Source: Brachypodium distachyon
Lineage: Eukaryota; Streptophyta; Magnoliopsida; Poales; Poaceae
Length of the DNA stretch: 64,000 nucleotides
Assembly (NCBI RefSeq): GCF_000005505.3
Contig: NC_016133.3
Location: 42,683,237-42,747,236 of the forward strand
Direction: 5' to 3'
A model generated the notes under the pieces. The model had not been told where the DNA came from, did no database searches, and saw only the letters and a program-made list of their open reading frames with translations. The position numbers were made by a program, and so were the translations under genes. Every line of letters begins with the position of its first letter. Positions within the stretch are counted from its first letter, which is position 1. Shown here piece by piece: positions 35,401-45,229 of the stretch.

Positions 35401-36415
35401 GTCCCTCCTAATAGCACTGTGATTTATGAAGTGGAGCTTGTATCATTTGTGAAGGTGTGCTTCTATTAGAAATATTATGTGCACCCTTCTCTGATAAAAT
35501 ATTCTGAATGCAGTCTGAAATTTTAATTTTTCTTCTTGATGCATATAGGATAAGGAGTCATGGGACTTGAACAATGCGGAGAAGATTGAGGCTGCTGGAA
35601 CTAAGAAAGAGGAGGGGAATGCGTTGTTCAAATTGAGCAAATATGCCAGAGCTTCTAAGCGTTATGAGAAGGTGTGACATCTTTCATTTGTTTTACAACT
35701 GTAAATATATATGACTAGGCTTTCATTGTGGTATGCTTGTTTTTTTCCAGGCTGCAAAGCTCATCGAGTATGATACTTCATTTAGTGAAGATGAAAAGAA
35801 GCAATCCAAGCAACTGAAGATCACCTGCAACTTGAACAATGCTGCCTGCAAGTTGAAGCTGAAAGATTATAAGCAAGCTGAGAAGCTTTGCACCAAGGTA
35901 CCTGCATCTCCATTTCCTTCAAAGATACGTTAGGTATATTTTGTAAGAAAATGAAGGTGACACATGGCGGTGTGCTGACAGGTTCTGGAACTAGACAGCC
36001 AAAATGTCAAGGCTTTATACAGAAGGGCCCAAGCCTACACTCAACTTGCGGATCTGGAGTTAGCAGAGACCGACATAAAGAAGGCACTGGAAATCGAACC
36101 TGATAACAGGCAAGTTATTATTGATATTGAGAATGTTACACTGGCTTCACTTTCATCTTGACAATATCTGCTGCTACTGTCAGGGATGTGAAATTGACAT
36201 ACAAGAATCTGAAGGAAAAGATCAAGGAGATCAACAAGAAGGATGCCAAGTTCTACAGCAACATGTTTGCCAAGATGACCAAGCCTTCGGTAGAAGGCGT
36301 AAGCATCTCCTATGCTCCTTCCGTTGTTTAGAAGCAATTTTCTAGTTTCGCGTCGATCCAACAGATCTAATTCAATTGTCGATTTGACCAACAGAAAGCT
36401 GGAACTGGAGCATGA
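32474..36415 (+). CDS. FKBP62: FKBP62/ROF1-type immunophilin: three FKBP domains plus TPRs
   Basis: Thirteen exons: 32474-32678, 33273-33359, 34096-34356, 34439-34513, 34612-34692, 34773-34967, 35089-35178, 35279-35454, 35549-35671, 35751-35897, 35982-36109, 36184-36298 and 36395-36415, together 567 residues. After an acidic Met/Asp-rich start come three FKBP domains. The first (about 42-150) keeps the catalytic pocket residues in [26 protein letters not shown] and ELAYG. The second and third are more divergent. Three TPRs (about 400-520) follow, with [22 protein letters not shown] and [12 protein letters not shown], and then a basic calmodulin-binding-like helix ([20 protein letters not shown]). 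The family comprises HSP90-binding co-chaperone prolyl isomerases of heat-stress response (wheat FKBP73/77, Arabidopsis ROF1/ROF2). Intron 11 has a GC donor and intron 2 a duplicated acceptor region. Confidence 0.94.
33933..34096. repeat. 82-bp tandem duplication at the 3' end of FKBP62 intron 2
   Basis: CTTATGTTCCAGGATGTTAGG starts at about 33933 and again at about 34015. The two copies stay nearly identical through the words CAATGCTCATTTACTACTTC and AACTCATGTCCA. Only the downstream copy ends in the CCAG used as the exon 3 acceptor; the upstream copy reads CCATC there. Confidence 0.85.
36110..36183 (+). other. GC-AG intron 11 of FKBP62
   Basis: The exon 11 end AACAG is followed by GCAAGT, and the intron ends TGTCAG before GGATGTG. 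Using the GC donor keeps the family frame (NR then [12 protein letters not shown]). The nearest GT, four bases on, would break it. AG|GCAAGT is the strong consensus for the minor GC-AG class of U2 introns. Confidence 0.85.
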
Positions 36416-37145
36416 TCGACGCAAGGATAGAAGCCATGCTTCTTAAAGGACTCGGCTTGTTGGCTCGAATCTTAGTGTGCACACTGGACGCTTGGGAGTT
36501 ATTAGAACTAATGAGAATCTTTAGTTTTGAGATTGGCAGGCGATAAATTTCTTGTTAAGAACATTGCATGTTTAACCTTCCATAGTTGGCATCTACCGGT
36601 TCATGAAATTTATGGTCTTGCTGTGTGCTCCGAGGCGTACATCGTGTGATGTGTTATCCGGGACTGCATCGTTGCTTGTGTCTGCTGAACACATCAAAGC
36701 TGGAAGTGGTATTTCCAAAAACATGGGTGGATAATCTTTCCTATTTTCTGTCCGCTAGGGTAAGGTTGCAAACGTTCTAATGCAGGTTATACAACTTTGT
36801 ACTAAATCAGCAACAACTAATCAAACAGTTTTAAAACATGCTAGGACTTTGATAATCGATACCAACGTGCACAGAACAGCCTTACAATAAGGTATGATAA
36901 TCTATATAGATTGGTAGAAACTAGAGTTTGTAAATTTTAAAGAAGTACAGGGCAAACCAAGAGCTATTCCAAACAGGACGTAATTAAGGACATCAAAATC
37001 GCACTGGTGGGAAGAACATCTGAAGTCTGGACACCAATGCGGCCATAAGACAGAAAAAAACCCGGAATGGCCATTTACAAACATTGGGCAAGCCTAAATC
37101 ACACCAACAAACCAAAGACTAATGCGATGTCGACCCTCCACAGGA
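36416..37145. other. FKBP62 3' UTR and convergent spacer
   Basis: No gene recognised. It lies between two convergently oriented genes, so it should contain both 3' UTRs. Confidence 0.45.
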
Positions 37146-40100
37146 TCAGTTCATGGAGTGGCAGCAGATAAACGGCATCCACTGCTGCTTCTTCCCCTTT
37201 GGCGATTTCTCTGCTGGCAACCTGGCGGGGGAGTTCCAGTCTTGCTGCTCAGAGCCTGCCTTCGCTGGCGATGGGTTGTCCTTCGACGATTTGCGCCTGA
37301 ATGAAAGCACTCGGTCCTTGGTGCTGGCCTTCTTTTCTTTGACCTCCATGCCTTTCTCGGAGAGGAGGGACTTCAGGGAGACATGGCTCTTATCAGAATT
37401 TATCGTCATTTCCTTGTCTGTGATCTCTTCATTTTGATCTTCCTTCTGCTTCTGTTCTTCAACGCCACCTATGCTTTGTGCTTCTGGGATTTTATCAGAT
37501 GTTGGGTCAGCAGCAACGTCTTCGTTCTGATTCTTTTCCTCGGTATTATCTGTGACCTGTGGTATATTGCTCTGATGAGAACTAGTGTCTGCCGCAAGGA
37601 TAGGATCTGCATTACTTCCGGCATCGATCTTGAGAGACACAGTAGGTTCCTCACTCTTTTCTATGACATCATTCACATTGATCTCATGGGTAGGTTCTGC
37701 AACAACCTCTTCTTTCAGCTTCTTTTCTTCAGCAACATCAACAGTGCTTACCACATCAACCTTGTAAGGGGTTGGGTCTGACATGGCCTCTTCATCCTTC
37801 TCTTTAGCATTATCTGTGCCATCCACCAGAGCATTTTCGTGAGAACTGGGGCCCTCAGTCATGTCTTCATTCTTCTTCTTGACTTCATTGTCGGGACTGC
37901 AGATCACATTAAAAGCATGAAGAGTATGATCTGTGTTGGTAATTTCTTCTTTTTGCTTCTTTTCTTCGACATTGTCTGTGATGCTTGTCATATTGGTTTC
38001 ACAAGCAGTAGGATCTTTGGAAGTTTCTTCACTGTGCTTATCTAATTCAACATTACCTGGGATATTCGCCATGTTTACCTCGTGAGCAGTTCCCACATAG
38101 ACCTCACCCTCCTCCCTTTCTTCAACAATGTCTCTGCTGCTTATCACATCAGTCTTGACAGAAGCAGGATCCGGTGTAACCTCTTCAATAAGTTCCTTTT
38201 CTTCAACACTAATTGTACCCTGCGGTACGCTGATCTTTCCAAGACCATCTTCTGCAGTAATTTCTTCAATCTGCTTAATTCCTTCAAAATTACCTGTACT
38301 GCACACTGCATTAGCCCCATGAGAAGTGGCTTCGTCAATGTCAATGCTGTGCTCCACAGGTCTCTCATGGGAAGTAAGGTCTGCACTCATGTCATTATCC
38401 TGTGCATCTTCAACACCATGTTTGCTGCTTATCACATTGATCACATGAGAAGTAGGGTATGAGCTAAGTTCTACTAGGTCAATTTCAGATTCAGTGGGGT
38501 CTTTCTTTGTAAGATCAGCAGCACTACCCGCCGATATGACCCCAGCATCTACATCAGGTCCTATTGCACTTGACACAGCTTGGATGACCTCATCTGCAGA
38601 ATGTTCATGGAATTTCAGTTCATAAACAAAAATGATCAAACAAATAATAACTGGGAGATATTTATGAGCTTGTTCCTAAGACCGTGACTAGTTATGTTAA
38701 TACGTGATCCGAATCATTATGCTATCTCATTTTAATATATGCCGATCAGTGGAACATAATGCACAAAGATAAACCATGACAGCTCAACTAACCAAAACTA
38801 CACTTTACCACCTACCATAACTTTTGGAACCAAACAACAATGAAAAATGCAGTATACAAGAGCGTCGGCACAAAACTCAAAGTCTCACCTGCATCAGGAT
38901 AACGCTGTCCTTCAAGGTCCGTCTTTTTGGAGTTTGACAGCTGATCTGCTACCACCAGTGTGGAATCAGTTTGCTGCTGGGTTTTGACAACATCTCCTTC
39001 CTCCAAATGAGAACCACCAGCAGCAAGTTCAAGTAAATCATCACCACTGGTATCATCCGTGTGAACATGCTTATCAGTAGAGGGCTCAATTGAGTTAGTT
39101 GTGATAAACCCGCTTTCCTCCTTGGATTCAGTCTCTTCACTGGGGATTTCTTTTTGAGAAACCACACTCACATTACTGACACATAAATCTTCCTCTGGTG
39201 CAGTAGCACTCTGCCCCTCGACAATTTTGATCTGCGGCTTATCCTGATACAATGAATTGATCTCACTGTCTTTTACCAGCAAGTCCTCACTAGTTTTGTC
39301 TCTGCCAATGGTGTCAATCACAAAATCTTTTTCAGTAATGCCAGTATCATCAGGACAACTAACTATAGCATTTGTTTGTGCAGAAATGTCATCTGAAGCA
39401 GCATTTGATGTCAGGACTGTGACACATGGCTTGCTTATTTCATCTGCAGAGATTTCCAAAGCACCATCTTCAGGTTCCGATGGAGGATGAGAAGCAAAAG
39501 CATCCTGCTGCTGATCACCACTAACGTCAGGTTGAGATGGACGAAAATCTTCAAGATGTAGTGCATTTTCAGATAACTGCCTGGCCACTTCAGTTTGAAG
39601 CTCAGTTCCATTAGCCTTGGGAGCAACCTCAGAAGGGATATCATTGCAACTGATGAGGCAATCTTCAATGGACTTATCAATGCTAACTTGAGCTCCAGCA
39701 CCATTAGGAGAAGAGTGGTCTGCAAAAGGCATCCACGGAATGAATTATACACAGCATAATAGTTGCATTGCATAAAAAAAAGTACAGCAGTGGTGAGAAT
39801 AACAGTGAAGAAAGTAAGTGTACACATATAGCACATGAGTAGTTAAATAGCCTTGGACTTTCTGGCAGGGATGTTATGCTGCCAGCAGAGGATGGAGACA
39901 ATTTCACAAGATGCCAGTATTAAGCAGCAAGCTGCCGGCCTCACTAATTTACTACCGAGCAGCATTATTCTACCAAACTTGGCATGTACGTACAGTTTCG
40001 GGAGTTCCAAATCATTACTGCCCCAAGGAATATTATTATACTAACCCCGAAAATAAAAAGAAAGTACGCACACAATCTACAGATTAATACGCTAACCAAG

Positions 40101-40854
40101 AAGACAGGAACCATTAATCCATCATGGGTTCATTCCAGCCTGGAACATCAGTACAGTCCCACTGAATCATGAAAGTTCTACTCTGTAAAGACCAATTGAG
40201 AAATAAGTAGTACTAGCAATTTTTTCAACTGACAAATCACCACACCGGAATCATTTCACCCTAGATTCCCTTCACGAAATAAACACAGAGAGGAAGTATT
40301 CAGAGGAGGAAGGAACGGAAACTAACCTCCATTGTCCTCGTCCTGGAGCACATTGCCACCATCCTGCGCAGATCCGGGGAGACCGCCGCCACCGGAAGCG
40401 CTTCCCTCTCCGCCTCTTTCCCCATCGCGCTCACCTAGGCACGCACGCACGCGAACCGCATCAAGCAAAAATAACTAACACACACAGAAGCAGCAAACCC
40501 ACCGGAGACCAGAGCGAGGCAGGAGTACCTGGCAGCAGCAGCGACTTCCTGCCGTCGGCGCCCTCCTCCTCCGCCCCCGCGGCGGCGGTGGCGGACGGCG
40601 GCTTGCCGCAGTTCTTACGGTGCGCGCGGCGCTGCTTTGCGCTGGGGTGCGCGCTGGCGTACTTGTACCCGCAGAGGTGGCACAGGTGCCCGCCGCCGTC
40701 TCCTCCCCCTCCCCCTCCTGCACACACACCAAACCGCCATGCCCGGTTACTCACAAAACAAAGCCGGAAAGAGCAAGGAAGGGCACAATGTTCGACACGA
40801 GACGGAGCAGGTAGGAAGGGAAGGCTCACCGAAAGAAGCGCCGCCGCTCTCCAT
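37146..40854 (-). CDS. Unrecognised acidic repetitive protein with N-terminal C2H2-like zinc motif
   Basis: Five exons fit with consistent phases: 40854-40830, 40717-40529, 40434-40327, 39719-38889 and 38593-37146, giving 866 residues. Residues about 20-50 have HLCHLCGYKY...HPSAKQRRAHRKNCGK, a Cys2...His-type finger-like motif (CxxC, then HP, H and C) rather than a classical C2H2. The middle (exon 4) is acidic and Ser/Asp-rich. Exon 5 holds about ten degenerate repeats of roughly 35-40 residues around EEKKQKEE...DPTS and VISS/VICS...DNVEE. The C-terminus (SFRRKSSKDNPSPAK ... KKQQWMPFICCHSMN) is basic and Cys-containing. No catalytic domain or membrane segment is seen; most of the chain is probably disordered. 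I do not recognise a function. It may be a nuclear protein, given the zinc motif, but that is only a guess. Confidence 0.8.
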
Positions 40855-42134
40855 GGTACAGTCAGTCAGTCTCTCTCCTCGGTCCCCGTGCGTGCGCTCG
40901 CTCCCTCGCTCGGGCTCTCTCTCTCTCGACAATGGCGGCGGCGGCGGGCGGAGGAGTGACTAGTGCCGTGAGTCTCGCGTGACTTCTACTACTGGTCGCG
41001 CTCTCGCCTTTGTTTATGTGCGTTGTTATTATTTCCGCCAGAGGGCCACGCTGTCTCTGGGCCCCACCACGTCCTCCCGGGCCCCGCGCGTCAGCGACGA
41101 TCTACGGTGGCGCGTTAAACGCGGCCGGGATAAGGGAGAGGTGGTTTCCGACTTTCCGCGCGGTTTGGTGCGAGCGCTGTGCCTTTTGCTTTTAACCCGG
41201 GCGAGATCTACGGCCGTCCGTTGGGGAACGGACGGACAGAGATGTGGATAAGAGGGAAGTATAGGATGGTAAACAAAACCGTCCAAGATTCGTCACGAGT
41301 GGAAAGCGGACCCACGTGGCTGGGAAAGCGGGGATTCTTTGCTCCGGGCCGTTGATGACCTGCGTGCGCAGCCTTTGGCCAACTGCAGTCTCCGCCTTAA
41401 TTTGCGCGTAAATTATCTGTTTTTTTCGCCACGGTTGGCCCTTTGGAGCCTCTGGTCTTCTTCTTCCCAACTAATTTCATCCGTTTTCCGATCAAAAAAA
41501 ATCATCCGTTTTCCAAAAATAAAAACTTCTCAATCTGTTCATTTTTATACTCGATACATAAACAGTGTCATATTGTACTCCCTCCGTTCATCCTATTTCA
41601 AATTTGTTAAAAAATGGATGCATCTATTCATTAAAAGCGTCTAGATACATGTACTATTTGACAAGAATTATGAAACTGAGTAAGTACTAAGTTAGTACAG
41701 ATTTTGTATTAAATGGACGACACCTTTTATGAATCGGAGTATGTACATTTTATAGATATAATGAGATGTTTTAATTTGATAAAATTAAGAGTGGGATGGA
41801 CGAGAGGGCCCATTGCTGGGTGTATGCTCACTGGCGACACGTTGTAACCAGCATGTGGCATATGAGCTGATTGGCTCCGTCCATCCGTAGAAGGGAGCAA
41901 CGCAAATGCAATAGCAATGGTGGTGTCGTGATTGAATCATTGGAGGCCATGCCAGCCAAAACAGCTTCCGCCGTGGCTGAATCATTGGTAGGGATGGGTA
42001 GGTAGGTATAGGTTAGACAAGTACTAAATCTCTCTGATGCATTATTGTCGAACCCTCTGGTCCCATAACCTTTTTCCTTTCATCTAAAAACTTTGTCATG
42101 GGCAAGATATATATGTTCTTCTTGCCGATGGGTT
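40855..42134. other. Promoter of the minus-strand gene and spacer up to the Copia element
   Basis: GC-rich, CT-rich DNA to about 41200 is the probable leader/promoter of the gene at 37146-40854. The remainder is AT-rich with a MITE at 41576-41686. No gene recognised. Confidence 0.45.
41576..41686. mobile_element. Stowaway-like MITE, right end decayed
   Basis: Begins TACTCCCTCCGTTCATCC and contains GGATGCATCTATTCA and CTAGATACATG internal words. The right end ACTGAGTAAGTA is a degenerate copy of the terminus. Confidence 0.65.
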
Positions 42135-42139
42135 CAATC

Positions 42140-42461
42140 CGTTGTGCAACTCCTGACGGCTGGCCCGTACCGGAGTTGCACACCAAAATCGTAGTCGAAT
42201 AAATCGACCACACACAATCACGAAGTACAGTAAACTAGATGAATATCAGGAAGTAGAGAGGAACATGAGCTCTTTATTAATTTCTGATCTCAACATTACG
42301 TACAAGGAGTAGCCTCCTCTCCTTTATATAGACTAGATGTCCCAACTGGGTCAAAGGGAGAAGGCCCAAAACTTAACGTTAGTGGGGGAACGATTCCGCA
42401 GGGGGTGGAAGGGGGCGCACGCTTCGGTGGCCCTCCCACCCCAACGATCGGTTCCCCAACA
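42140..42461 (-). repeat. Copia 3' LTR
   Basis: Pairs with 56943-57261 over its whole length, including a TATA-like CTTTATATAGAC (minus strand TATATAAAG) near 42330. The outer end reads CGTTGTGC where the other LTR has TGTTGTGC, a mutated TG terminus; the inner end is ...CCCCAACA. Confidence 0.9.
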
Positions 42462-42681
42462 CTCCCCCTTGGGCCGATACCCGTATACCATATGCCTCAA
42501 AAACTCTGAAAAAACCCAGTGGGAAAAACACATGGAGAAAGAACGCATAGGATACGTTGCTATGTTGCACAGATTGCCTCGTTAAAAAACTCATGCGAGA
42601 AACACAAGAAAACTCGCTGAGAGAAAAAGAGTACAACCTACTCAATCTCCAAGATGAGTACTTGATCGCCGTGATCAAGAT

Positions 42682-43403
42682 TTATCGATGAGTATGTGAA
42701 GTATCTCCCCCTAAACCTTGCATTTCCCTAAGTCTCAACGTACTGATTCCACGCACACACCTTTCAAAGGTGGATGCCGGTAGTGACTTGGTGAACAAAT
42801 GAGCAAGATTTTCACACCACTTAGTATGCAAGACCTTTACCTCGTTCATCTTTTGTAACTCATGTGCATAGAAAAACTTAGCATTTATATGCTTGGTGAG
42901 ATTACTCTTCACATAGCCCGTTTGTACTTGTGCAACACAAGCTACATTATCTTCATAGATAATGGTGGGGGTCTGGGCGGTGTTCAGCCCACAGGTCTCC
43001 TGAATGTGGCGAACCATCCGTCGAAGTCATACACACTCACGTGATGCTTCATATAGTGCTATGATTTCCGAGTGGTTCGTCAAAGTCGATACAAGACTTT
43101 GCTTTGACGATTTCCATGAAACAACAGTTCCACCACATAGAAAAACATATCTAGTCTGAGACTTGGATGTATGCGGATCCGACAAATACCCAGCATCGGC
43201 ATAGCCTATCAAAGATAGGTCTTGATTCCTTCTATAAATTAGCTCAAGATCTTTGGTCCTTTGCAGGTACCGAAAGACATCCTTAACACCTTTCCAATGA
43301 CTTTTGGTAGGTTCAGAGTTGTACCTAGCCAGCAAATTTACGGCGAATGCAATGTCCGGCCGTGTACAATTCGCGAGGTACATGAGCGCTCCAATAGCAC
43401 TTA
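42682..43403 (-). pseudogene. Copia reverse transcriptase C-terminus and RNase H fragment
   Basis: The minus-strand frame shows LSAIGALMYLANCTRPDIAF, then SLIGYADAGYLSDPHTSKSQ, VVSWKSSKQSLVSTLTNHSE, IIYEDNVACVAQV and KHINAKFFYAHELQ. These are the family landmarks of Ty1/Copia RNase H, including the ADAGY and EDN/acid positions. An in-frame TGA near 43029 separates the two parts. The upstream side is cut off exactly where the nested Gypsy LTR begins (43404). Confidence 0.88.
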
Positions 43404-43890
43404 GGTGTCGTAGCCCGGGGCGTAGACACCGGGGGTACGCGGCACCCCCTTTTAGGTTCAGCAGAGGGTGTCGGGGATCGCTCCGGCGATCGCCGGCGAG
43501 GCCAATGTCAAGCGTGAGGATGCACACAATCGTTTTACCCAGGTTCGGGCCACCCTGAGGTGTAAAACCCTACGTCCTGCTTCAGTATTCTTATTAGCCA
43601 GGAACAAGGGTTTACAGGTTGGCGGGGGAGTTCCCGGGCGTTCTCTCCTTTTCTGCTAAGGGCTACTTGGTATTCTCGGCTAAAACTAGTAAGGAACCGA
43701 ACCCTTTGACCGTTGGCAATTGTCGTAGCACGGGGCTTTGACACCAGGGATGCGTGGGCACCCCCTTTTAGGTTCGGCAGTGGGCTGCGGGGATCGCTCC
43801 GACGATCGCCAGCGGGACCAATGCGAAGCGTGCGAGCACGATGAACGCAAGAACACTTTTTACCCAGGCGGGGCACTGTTGGGTGAAAAG
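43404..43890 (-). repeat. Two stacked LTR-like copies starting TGTCGTAGC
   Basis: 43404-43721 and 43723 onward share the words TGTCGTAGCMCGGGGC, GACACC, GGCACCCCCTTTTAGGTTC, GGGGATCGCTCC, ACGATCGCC or GGCGATCGCC, and TTTTACCCAGG. They diverge after roughly 150 bases. One may be the 3' LTR of the Gypsy and the other a truncated relative; I could not fix their inner ends. Confidence 0.6.
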
Positions 43891-44855
43891 ATAGGGAATA
43901 CCCTTTTGGTCGGAGCATTAAATGCTGGCGTGTGCTTCACTCCTCGTCCTGACGAAACCTGCGCGCGGCGTGCCTGCTGAGGCGCCACGTGGTGCCGCTG
44001 TGGCTCCCGCTCGCTCCTGCGTTTGTAACGGTTGCTTGCACCCGGGAACACCCTCCCGGCAAGTGGCCTTCCCAGGAAGTGCCCAGGCGGGATTCCTCCT
44101 GCTGCTCCGCAAGGAAAACCCCCGCAACCCGGCTAGCCCCGCCGGGCCGGCGACTTGCCGGGCATCTCGCGCGCAGCTGCCCGGGGCGCGATCCTTCCGG
44201 GGACCAAGCGAGGTGGCCGACGCGTCGCGCAGCGGTGGCGTCCTGGGTGCCACTGGTGCGACATTAATGGTCCTCCTTTTATACTAAAGGGGATACCACA
44301 GGTGTCTTGGTGCATGGATGACAAATGGCGAGCAAAAAACTTGAGCAGCTTGCCCTCGCTGCGCTGGCTTGCATGCATGGGGAGTAGCCCTGCAGCTAGG
44401 GCGCTACGTGCATAGAATTCACAACAGGCCAGTCACTGTGGGCTGACTAGACGGGGAATTCCCTTTCTGTCAAAGCATTAAATGCTTGCTTGCGCTTCAC
44501 TCCTCGCCCTGACGAGCCCTGCGCGCAGGGAACCCGCCGGGCGGCCACGTGACGTTGATGCTCTGTCCGTTTGGTACCGTCCTGGTAGCGATCGCCCGCG
44601 CCCGGGGACACCCTCCCCGGCAAGTGACCTTCCCGGGGAGCGTCCAGACGGGGATTCTCTTGTTGCCTTCCAGGGCAACCCCCGCAGCCTGGCTAGCCCT
44701 GCCGGGCTGGTGGCTTGCCGGGCAGCTTCTGCAGTGCTGCCCGGAGCGCTATCCTTCCGGGGAGCGGGTGAGGCGACCCGCGCGTCATGCAACGGTGGTA
44801 CCTCGGGTGCCACTGGTGCGACAGTAGCCCCCGGGCGTGGGCCGGCAAAGCCTGC
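43890..44855. repeat. Large imperfect tandem repeat (period about 562 bp) in the Gypsy
   Basis: Unit one begins near 43890 and unit two near 44452. Both contain GCATTAAATGCT, GCTTCACTCCTCG, CCCTGACGA-like, GGACACCCTCCC or GAACACCCTCCC, GGCAAGTG, CTTCCGGGGA and GTGCCACTGGTGCGACA in the same order over about 375 bases. GC-rich, with CpG-rich words. Confidence 0.75.
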
Positions 44856-45116
44856 TCCCAGACGAACTCACCTTTGGTCGGTTGCCGGGCTACGCCCTTA
44901 ACCGACGCGTGGGTTTCGAGCCGCATCAGGTGCCCGTTTATGCGTTACTCCAGGGACTCCGCCGTTACAGGCAGAGTAGTGGGGGCGAGATTTCTGCCTT
45001 AACCTCCCCTTAATCACGGGTAGTTAAGGCCACGCCCCGCATTCCCCCTCTTTAAGCGTACTCATCCCCAACGCACCCGTAGGGTGCGGATGCGACCGTT
45101 GCCCAGCGCCGGGGTA

Positions 45117-45124
45117 CTATAAGA
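45117..45124 (+). promoter_or_regulatory. Putative TATA box of the antisense Gypsy ORF
   Basis: CTATAAGA lies 113 bases upstream of the ATG at 45230, followed by a C/T-rich leader-like stretch, so this ORF appears to have its own plus-strand promoter inside a minus-strand element. Confidence 0.45.
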
Positions 45125-45229
45125 CCCCACCGCTACGCTGAGGAGCAAACACTTAGCCCCCAGCCCTTCTTCCTCATTCCCATTCTTCCTTGTGTCCCTG
45201 ATTCTTGCCAATCTCCACTTGCGTTCCCC

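Noticed and set aside
37383..38462. Plus-strand frames of 126-132 codons with hydrophobic, membrane-like composition
   Set aside because: They are antisense to the Glu/Lys-rich repeat exon, and reverse complements of GAA/GAG/AAG codons give Phe/Leu, so apparent membrane segments are artefacts.
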